Shown: piece by piece, positions 58,150 to 64,000 of the stretch
Position numbering within the stretch: the stretch's first letter is position 1
Layout of the letters: each line of letters starts with the position of its first letter
Origin: JBOCEF01 sp047610385
GTDB taxonomy: Bacteria > Pseudomonadota > Alphaproteobacteria > Rhodobacterales > Rhodobacteraceae
DNA: 64,000 nt
Direction of reading: 5' to 3'
NCBI GenBank assembly: GCA_047610385.1
Contig: JBLGAC010000003.1
Location: 62,001 to 126,000 of the forward strand
Made by a program: the position numbers and the translations under genes
Notes under the pieces: model-generated
What the model was told of the DNA's origin: nothing
What the model saw: only the letters and a program-made list of their open reading frames with translations
Database searches by the model: none

Positions 58150-59262
58150 ATGACCGCCTTGCATCTGATCATCGCCGCCGGAGGCACTGGCGGACACATG
58201 TTCCCCGCCCAAGCCTTGGCGCAGGAGGCGCTGCGCCGCGGCTGGCGCGTGACGCTGTCCACCGACGCACGCGGCGCGAAGTATGCCGGGGGTTTTCCGG
58301 ATGCGGTGGTGCGGCGCGAGACCCGCGCCGCCACCTTTGCGCGCGGCGGCATTCTGGCCAAGCTGGCAGCCCCGGTTCTGATCGCGGCGGGGGTCGTGCA
58401 AACCGCGCTGTGGTTCGCCAAGAACCGCCCGTCGGTGGTGGCAGGGTTTGGGGGCTATCCGTCCTTGCCCGCGCTGACAGCGGCGATGCTGACCGGCGTG
58501 CCGCGGCTGATCCATGAACAGAACGGCGTGCTTGGCCGCGTGAACCGGCGCTTTGCCGGGCGGGTGGCGGCGGTGGCCTGCGGAACCTGGCCAGTGACCA
58601 ATCCGCCCGGCGGCGCGCATCTGATCCGCATGGGCAACCCGGTGCGCGACGCTGCGTTGGAGGCAGCGATGACCCCCTATGCCCCGCCCGGCGCCGGCCC
58701 GATTGATCTGCTGGTGTTCGGCGGCAGCCAAGGCGCGTCGGTGTTTGCGCGGGTGCTGCCCGCCGCCATCGCGCTGCTGCCCGGCGATCTGCGCGCCCGG
58801 CTGCGCATCACCCAACAGGCCCGCGATGCTGAGGTCATGGGGGTTCAGGCCGCCTACGCCGCCATGAATGTGACCGCTGAGATCGCGCCGTTTTTCGCCG
58901 ACATGCCCGCGCGCATCGCTGGCGCGCAGCTGGTTGTGGCGCGGGCCGGGGCGTCAACGCTGGCGGAGCTGACGGCGATCGGGCGGCCCTCGATCCTTGT
59001 GCCCTATCCGTCGGCGATGGACGATCACCAGACCGCCAATGCCGCACCGCTGGCTGAGGCGCGCGCCGCCATCGTCGCGCCTGAGACCGGGCCCCATCCC
59101 TTGACCGCGGCCACGCTTTCGGTCCAATTGCGCGAAATTCTTACCGATCCGGCCCGCGCTGAGACCATGGCCGCCGCTGCGCGCGGTCTTGGCCGTCCGC
59201 AAGCGGCGTCTGACCTTGCGGACCTCGCCCTGAAAATCGCCCGACAGGAGCCTATCTCGTGA
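58150..59262 (+). CDS. murG: UDP-GlcNAc:lipid I N-acetylglucosaminyltransferase
   Basis: Converts lipid I to lipid II on the cytoplasmic side. The 370-aa GT28-family protein has the glycine-rich IIAAGGTGGHMFPA at the start, GFGGYPSLPAL, HEQNGVLGRVNR, FGGSQGASVF and the UDP-binding ARAGASTLAELTAIGRPS. ATG at 58150 follows the strong site CCGGAGGC; the frame opens at 58135. The stop overlaps the murC start (GTGA). The 94-base gap after ftsW is the widest in this part of the cluster. Confidence 0.97.
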   Translation: MTALHLIIAAGGTGGHMFPAQALAQEALRRGWRVTLSTDARGAKYAGGFPDAVVRRETRAATFARGGILAKLAAPVLIAAGVVQTALWFAKNRPSVVAGFGGYPSLPALTAAMLTGVPRLIHEQNGVLGRVNRRFAGRVAAVACGTWPVTNPPGGAHLIRMGNPVRDAALEAAMTPYAPPGAGPIDLLVFGGSQGASVFARVLPAAIALLPGDLRARLRITQQARDAEVMGVQAAYAAMNVTAEIAPFFADMPARIAGAQLVVARAGASTLAELTAIGRPSILVPYPSAMDDHQTANAAPLAEARAAIVAPETGPHPLTAATLSVQLREILTDPARAETMAAAARGLGRPQAASDLADLALKIARQEPIS

Positions 59263-60731
59263 ACGCAGCTCGACGCTCCGCCACCCGCCTGCCGCAGGAT
59301 ATCGGCCCGATCCATTTTGTCGGCATCGGCGGCATTGGCATGAGCGGCATCGCCGAGGTGATGTTGAACCTTGGCTATGACGTGCAGGGGTCTGATCTGG
59401 CCGAAAGCGACAACGTCAAACGGCTGCGCGATCTGGGCGCGCGGATCATGATCGGCCAGGACGCTGATAATCTGGCCGGGGCTGAGGTGGTGGTGATTTC
59501 GTCTGCCATCAAAAAGGGCAACCCTGAACTGGACGCCGCCCGCGCCATGGGCCTGCCGGTGGTGCGCCGCGCGGAGATGTTGGCCGAATTGATGCGCCTT
59601 CGGTCCAACGTCGCGGTGGCGGGCACCCATGGCAAGACCACCACCACGTCAATGATCGCGGCGCTGCTGGACAAGGGCGGCGTGGATCCGACGGTGATCA
59701 ATGGTGGGATCATCCACGCCTATGGCTCCAACGCCCGCATGGGCACCGGCGACTGGATGGTGGTTGAGGCGGACGAGTCGGACGGCACCTTCATCAAGCT
59801 GCCCGCCACCATCGCGGTCGTGACCAACATCGACCCTGAGCATCTGGACCATTACGGATCCGAAGAAGCGCTGCACGCCGCCTTCGACCAGTTCGTGTCC
59901 AACCTGCCGTTTTACGGCGTCGCGGTGTGCTGCATTGATCATCCCAACGTGCAAAGCCTTGTGGGCCGCATTGATGACCGCCGCACCCTGACCTATGGGT
60001 TCAGCCTGCAGGCCGATGTCTGCGGTGCCAATCTGCGGTGGAAGGACGGGGCCGCGCATTTTGACGTGTTCGCCCGCCTGCGCGAAGGCCACCGGCGGAT
60101 TGAAAACCTGTCGCTGCCGATGCCCGGCGCCCATAACGTCGCGAACGCGCTGGCCGCCGTCGCCGTGGCGCTGGAGCTGAAACTGCCCGATGACGCGATC
60201 CGCGAAGGTCTGGCCAAATTCGAAGGCGTCAACCGCCGCTTCACCAAAGTCGGGGTCTGGAACGGCGTTACCATCATCGACGATTACGGCCATCACCCGG
60301 TTGAAATCGCCGCGGTGCTGACCGCCGCGCGTCAGGCGCTGTCGGGCACGACCGGGCGGGTGATTGCGGTGCACCAGCCGCACCGATATTCGCGCCTGCA
60401 CACGCTGTTCGAAGATTTCTGCCGCTGCTTTAACGACGCCGAACTGGTCGCCATCGCCGATGTCTACGGTGCTGGCGAAGCCCCGATTGAGGGCGCGGGC
60501 AAGGATGATCTGGTCGCCGGTCTGCGCGCCCGCGGCCACCGCCGCGCCGCCGCGTTGCCGTCGGGGGGGGATGACGCCGTGGTCGACGCGCTTGCCGATC
60601 TGGTCGCGGCTGAGGCCCGGCCCGGCGACATGGTCGTGTGTCTGGGCGCCGGGTCGATCACCAAATGGGCGCGCGCGCTTCCTGCGGCTCTGGCCGCACG
60701 CGGCGCCGCGACGGGAGGGAACGATGTTTGA
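59259..60731 (+). CDS. murC: UDP-N-acetylmuramate--L-alanine ligase
   Basis: Adds L-alanine to UDP-MurNAc, the first peptide step. The 490-aa ligase starts (GTG) with MNAARRSATRLPQDIGPIHF and has FVGIGGIGMSGIAEVM, GTHGKTTTTSM (about residue 122), EADESDGTF, NIDPEHLDHY and PHRYSRL. The start overlaps murG by 4 bases, and the stop overlaps the DUF2199 gene by 8. It normally neighbours murB, but here three unrelated genes separate them. Confidence 0.97.
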   Translation: MNAARRSATRLPQDIGPIHFVGIGGIGMSGIAEVMLNLGYDVQGSDLAESDNVKRLRDLGARIMIGQDADNLAGAEVVVISSAIKKGNPELDAARAMGLPVVRRAEMLAELMRLRSNVAVAGTHGKTTTTSMIAALLDKGGVDPTVINGGIIHAYGSNARMGTGDWMVVEADESDGTFIKLPATIAVVTNIDPEHLDHYGSEEALHAAFDQFVSNLPFYGVAVCCIDHPNVQSLVGRIDDRRTLTYGFSLQADVCGANLRWKDGAAHFDVFARLREGHRRIENLSLPMPGAHNVANALAAVAVALELKLPDDAIREGLAKFEGVNRRFTKVGVWNGVTIIDDYGHHPVEIAAVLTAARQALSGTTGRVIAVHQPHRYSRLHTLFEDFCRCFNDAELVAIADVYGAGEAPIEGAGKDDLVAGLRARGHRRAAALPSGGDDAVVDALADLVAAEARPGDMVVCLGAGSITKWARALPAALAARGAATGGNDV

Positions 60732-61272
60732 ATTCACCTGCTCTGACTGCTTTGAGGTCCATAAGGGCGCGCCGTCTTTCGCGTTCGCCCAGCCTGCTGA
60801 GGCCCACATCCTGCCCCCCGCCGATCATGCGGAGCGGGTGGAGCTGTCGGGCGAGCTGTGCATCATCCGCCCCGACGATGAAAACCCGTTCGGCGAGGCG
60901 ATGTATTTCATCCGCGCCGACCTTGCGATCCCGATCTATGGCGAACAGCGCCCCTTCACCTGGGGCGTCTGGGCGGAGGTCGCGGAGGATGATTTTTATG
61001 AACATGTGGACGCCTCCGGCGAGGATCGCCGTGGCGCCGCCTGCCGCGGTATGCTTGCCGTGACGTTGCCCGATTATGACGAACGCGAAGACGACGAAGA
61101 CGTCGCCCAGCTGCCCTGCACCTTGCAATGGGGTGCCGGGGCGCGGCCGAAAATCACGCTCGATGACGGCGACCACCCCCTTGCAACGGACCAGCGCGAC
61201 GGCATCGCGCAGGAACGCGCGGCGATGCTGGCCACGATCATGCTGCACGGACGCGCTGAAGACGGGCTTTGA
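60724..61272 (+). CDS. DUF2199 family protein
   Basis: 182-aa cytoplasmic protein. It begins MFEFTCSDCFEVHKGAPSFA, the C-x-x-C-x-x-x-H start of DUF2199, and has GEAMYFIRADLAIPI, FTWGVWAEVAEDDFY and LPCTLQWGAGARPKI, typical of this family of unknown function. The CxxC...H start might bind zinc. The ATG follows GGAGGG and overlaps the last two codons of murC, so it is translationally coupled to the dcw operon. No role in wall synthesis has been shown. Confidence 0.85.
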   Translation: MFEFTCSDCFEVHKGAPSFAFAQPAEAHILPPADHAERVELSGELCIIRPDDENPFGEAMYFIRADLAIPIYGEQRPFTWGVWAEVAEDDFYEHVDASGEDRRGAACRGMLAVTLPDYDEREDDEDVAQLPCTLQWGAGARPKITLDDGDHPLATDQRDGIAQERAAMLATIMLHGRAEDGL

Positions 61273-61293
61273 CGCCTGCGAAAGGAACACGCG

Positions 61294-61977
61294 ATGCTGC
61301 CTTGGGTCCTTCTCGACACCGCTGAGACCCCCGGCGGGGGCACGCTGCGCCTTTTGCGCCGGGGAACCGAATTCTCGATCCGGTTGGCCGATGGCGCCGT
61401 GCTCATGAGCAGCCGGCTCAGCGGCTCCGAAGAAGCGCTGGCCACCCTGTCATGGGCCGTGATCAAAGACCGCAAAGCGCCGCGGGTGATGGTCGGCGGG
61501 CTGGGCATGGGGTTCACCTTGCGCGCGGTGCAGGCCATCGCAGGGCCTGACGCGCGCCTGACCGTGGCCGAATTGTCGGACGCGCTGGTCGGTTGGGCCA
61601 AGGGCCCGATGGCGGCGGTGTTCGACGGCTGCCTTGATGACCCGCGCGTGGCGCTTCGCCTTGGTGACGTGACCGCGCTGATTGCTGAGGCGCCGAACGC
61701 ATGGGACGCGATTTTGCTGGATGTGGACAATGGCCCTGACGGCCTGACCATCCCCAGCAACGAGGCGCTTTACAGCGAGGGCGGGCTGATGGCGGCCCGC
61801 CGCGCGCTTGCCCCCGGCGGCGTGCTGTCAATCTGGTCCGCAGCCCCGCCTGAGCCGCGCTTCACCAAGCGCCTGCGCCAATGCGGCTTTGATGCCGAGG
61901 CGGTCGCCGTGCGCGCAGGCCGCAGCAAACGTGGCGCGCGGCACACGGTGTGGGTGGCCATCGCGCCGGGCGGCTGA
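61294..61977 (+). CDS. Spermidine synthase-like methyltransferase-fold protein
   Basis: 227-aa protein of the SpeE-like branch of Rossmann-fold methyltransferases. Motif I reads VMVGGLGMGFTLRAV, followed by ARLTVAELSDALVGW and DAILLDVDNGPDGL, with a C-terminal PGGVLSIWSAAPPEP. It lacks the longer N-terminal beta-domain of true spermidine synthases, so it is more likely a methyltransferase or another SpeE-like enzyme of unknown substrate. It lies 21 bases after the DUF2199 gene in the same direction and is probably in the dcw operon. Confidence 0.8.
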   Translation: MLPWVLLDTAETPGGGTLRLLRRGTEFSIRLADGAVLMSSRLSGSEEALATLSWAVIKDRKAPRVMVGGLGMGFTLRAVQAIAGPDARLTVAELSDALVGWAKGPMAAVFDGCLDDPRVALRLGDVTALIAEAPNAWDAILLDVDNGPDGLTIPSNEALYSEGGLMAARRALAPGGVLSIWSAAPPEPRFTKRLRQCGFDAEAVAVRAGRSKRGARHTVWVAIAPGG

Positions 61978-62210
61978 CGGGGCGGCCTGCGCGCGGATGC
62001 AGCGGATGCAAAGGTTGATCCGGTCGCGCCGCGCGCATGCAGCGGCGGCGCGCATCCCTGCCATCGGCAGAACGCACCTGCGATCGGCAATCTGATTTCA
62101 CCAATAAATTCAACAATTGGCCGGTGGGTCGGCGCAGGCATGCTTGATGAGCCGGTCGTTTCATGGGCAGTTGAATTTCAGGTGAATATTCAGTTCACAA
62201 TTTTATTAAG

Positions 62211-62957
62211 ATGTTGCCGCGACCGCATCTCTCGCCAAAGCCACGATTGCCGCCGCCGCGCTCCTCTCCTTTTTCCCCACGGCGCAGGCCGCAACGGTTG
62301 TCGGCGGGTCGGACCTGCTGACCCTAGCCTAGGCCGCGCAGATGGAAACGTGGCTGACCACCGACCCGCAGCTGTCCTAATAGCGGGGCGCTCGCGTTCA
62401 CCAACATCTACGACAAGGCGCCCGGCGACTCCCCGGCCAATTTCCACGCCGCGGCGGACAACAAAGGCCCGACCTTTTTCGTGATGGAGGTGATCGTCGC
62501 CGGCAGCCCCACCCAGATCATCGGCGGCTACAATCCCGCGTCCTGGATGTCGACCGACGACTTCGTCACCACCCCGACCGAGGCGGATCGCATCGCCTTC
62601 ATCTTCAACCTGATCTCCGGCACGGTGTTGCAGCAAGAGGCGGCCTCGGACAACGGTCAGTATAAAAGCTACAACGCCGCCTCAATTGGGCCGGTGATGG
62701 GCGGGGAGAACGACATCTATGTCGACTCCGACCTCGCCATCGTATACTTTTCATCCTTCAGCTATTGCATCAACCCCGCGCTGTCCTGCGAAGCTGGCAC
62801 GAATGTCCTTGGCAGCACCGGGTTTCAATCCGCCACCGTCGGCGCGCTTGAGGTGTTCACCATCTCCGCCGCCGAGGTGCCCATTCCCGCCGCCGCGCCG
62901 CTGCTGCTGGGCGCGCTGGGGCTGACCGGATGGATCGCGCGCCGCCGCAAGGGCTGA
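62211..62957 (+). pseudogene. Disrupted TLDc-domain protein with VPLPA-CTERM tail
   Basis: Secreted, C-terminally anchored protein gene, broken. The frame reads KATIAAAALLSFFPTAQAAT (signal peptide), VVGGSDLLTLA, then TAG at 62330-62332, then AAQMETWLTTDPQLS and TAA-TAG at 62378. Removing one A at 62379-62380 would give SYSGALAFTNIYDKAPGDS, and from there the frame is open to 62957. That part has the TLDc-like GPTFFVMEVIVAGSPTQIIG and the sorting tail EVPIPAAAPLLLGALGLTGW + IARRRKG, a VPLPA-CTERM signal. No ATG is in frame before the signal peptide (a stop lies at 62207), so a third lesion upstream is likely. Expressed, the intact part would start within 62481-62957. It is inserted between the SpeE-like gene and murB. 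Confidence 0.75.
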
Positions 62958-63034
62958 TCCGCGCGGCCTTGACCCGGCCATGGTTCGGGGGGAAACAAAG
63001 CGCGTTCTCCCCCCGGGCCATGAAAGGCGCCGCG

Positions 63035-63997
63035 ATGACCGATCTTCACGCCGCAGCCCTTGCCGCGCGCCTGCCCGCTGTTCGCGGGCGCCTGACCCCG
63101 ATGCGCCCGCTGGCGGATCTGACATGGCTGCGCGTCGGTGGCCCGGCGGAAATGCTGTTCCAACCCGCCGATGCGAACGATTTGGCGGCGTTTCTGGCCG
63201 CATTGCCCGCGGACATTCCCATCACCCCGCTTGGCGTCGGGTCCAACCTGATCGTGCGCGATGGCGGGCTGCCGGGGGTGGCGATCCGGCTTTCCCCGCG
63301 CGGGTTCGGTGCGCTTGATCCGCTGGACGGGTCGCGCATGCGCATCGGCGCCGCGCAGCTTGACGCCCGCGCGGCCATTGCGGCGGCGGCGGCAGGCATC
63401 GCGGGGCTGGAATTTTTGCGCACCATCCCCGGCGCCATTGGCGGCGCGGTGCGCATGAATGCCGGGTGCTACGGCGCCTATATGGCCGATGTTCTGGTCA
63501 GCGCCACGGTCATCACGCGCGCTGGCGAGATCACCACCCTGACCGCAGCCGACCTGCAATTTGACTACCGCGCCTGCGCCCTGCCGCCCGACAGCATCGT
63601 GACTGAGGTGATCTTGCAAGGCCGCCAGGGTGATCGCGCCGCCATCACTGCACGCATGGCCGACGCCCTGCAAAAACGCGAAGACAGCCAGCCCGTCGGC
63701 GCGCGATCTGCCGGATCGACGTTCCGCAACCCCGCCGGGTTTTCATCGACGGGCCGCGCCGATGATGTGCACGATCTGAAGGCTTGGACGCTGATCGCCG
63801 ATGCCGGATGCCGGGGCCTGCGCCGCGGCGGGGCGGAAATGTCGGCCAAGCATTGCAACTTTCTGCTCAACACCGGTGGCGCAACTGCCGCAGACCTTGA
63901 AGGACTTGGCGAGGAGGTGCGCGAAAAGGTGGCGGCTTCCAGCGGAATTGAGCTAATGTGGGAAATACAGCGCATCGGCATCGATCCGGCGCGCTGA
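63035..63997 (+). CDS. murB: UDP-N-acetylenolpyruvoylglucosamine reductase
   Basis: FAD-dependent reduction of UDP-GlcNAc-enolpyruvate to UDP-MurNAc. The 320-aa protein has LTWLRVGGPAEML, TPLGVGSNLIVRDGGLPG (FAD/phosphate binding), TIPGAIGGAVRMNAGCYGA, the catalytic SAGSTFRNP (Ser in GSTF) and AEMSAKHCNFLLN. ATG at 63035 is chosen; 63020 (MKGAAM) is an alternative, and the frame is open to 62930. Complete, ending three bases before the window end. It continues the dcw cluster; ddl, ftsQ, ftsA and ftsZ would be expected further on. Confidence 0.96.
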   Translation: MTDLHAAALAARLPAVRGRLTPMRPLADLTWLRVGGPAEMLFQPADANDLAAFLAALPADIPITPLGVGSNLIVRDGGLPGVAIRLSPRGFGALDPLDGSRMRIGAAQLDARAAIAAAAAGIAGLEFLRTIPGAIGGAVRMNAGCYGAYMADVLVSATVITRAGEITTLTAADLQFDYRACALPPDSIVTEVILQGRQGDRAAITARMADALQKREDSQPVGARSAGSTFRNPAGFSSTGRADDVHDLKAWTLIADAGCRGLRRGGAEMSAKHCNFLLNTGGATAADLEGLGEEVREKVAASSGIELMWEIQRIGIDPAR

Positions 63998-64000
63998 CCA

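Overview
The window is about 64 kb of high-GC chromosomal DNA from an alphaproteobacterium, most likely Rhodobacterales (Rhodobacteraceae/Paracoccaceae). The indications are the division and cell-wall (dcw) cluster order, an AcuI-type acrylyl-CoA reductase, DUF3422 and DUF2199 proteins, a VPLPA-CTERM tail, and gatC and gatA separated by an unrelated gene. This placement rests on gene content read by eye, not on a database search. I saw no insertion sequences, prophage, CRISPR arrays, tRNA genes or ribosomal RNA genes. The only structural RNA I can support is RNase P RNA (rnpB).

Layout. 1-9 kb: the 3' part of pyruvate carboxylase, then the convergent tamA-tamB outer-membrane assembly pair. 9-15 kb: an RsmC-type methyltransferase, a decayed remnant, acuI, a quinone reductase-like gene and pcaB, with a low-GC gap and three copies of a dispersed repeat of about 48 bp. 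15-19 kb: the envelope-sugar operon cysQ-kdsB-galU-galE. 19-24 kb: ligA and recG, both enlarged. 24-32 kb: a 10-bp-phased GTTC array upstream of two very small ORFs, an IscU/NifU-like scaffold gene, hisI, an AbrB-family membrane protein, gluQ, a mesaconyl-CoA hydratase-like gene, a HisC-like aminotransferase, DUF3422 and an HpcH/HpaI aldolase. 32-36 kb: divergent genes for an ABC permease and a solute-binding protein, then a large protein that appears to fuse a DUF429-like domain to a CbiE/CobL-type methylase. 36-46 kb: gatA, a DUF3011 secreted protein, gatC, a ceramidase-family membrane protein, a UPF0173 hydrolase, tadA, a low-GC secreted orphan, rluB, an unknown conserved protein, an AmpD-like amidase and rnpB.

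46-64 kb is the dcw cluster: mraZ-rsmH-ftsL-ftsI-murE-murF-mraY-murD-ftsW-murG-murC, then a DUF2199 gene, a spermidine synthase-like gene, a broken TLDc/VPLPA-CTERM gene, and murB at the window edge. Most neighbours overlap by 1-8 bases, so they are probably one translationally coupled operon. A good sigma70-like promoter with a TGGG-N6-TGGG pair at the predicted transcription start lies about 430 bases upstream of mraZ and fits MraZ autoregulation.

The most interesting items are the DUF429-CobL fusion with its decayed C-terminal methylase, the phased GTTC array with its small membrane peptide, the mra promoter and its inverted operator-like cluster, matching AT-rich palindromes at gene ends, recurrent 15-16 bp tandem duplications, and the disrupted VPLPA-CTERM gene inside the dcw cluster.
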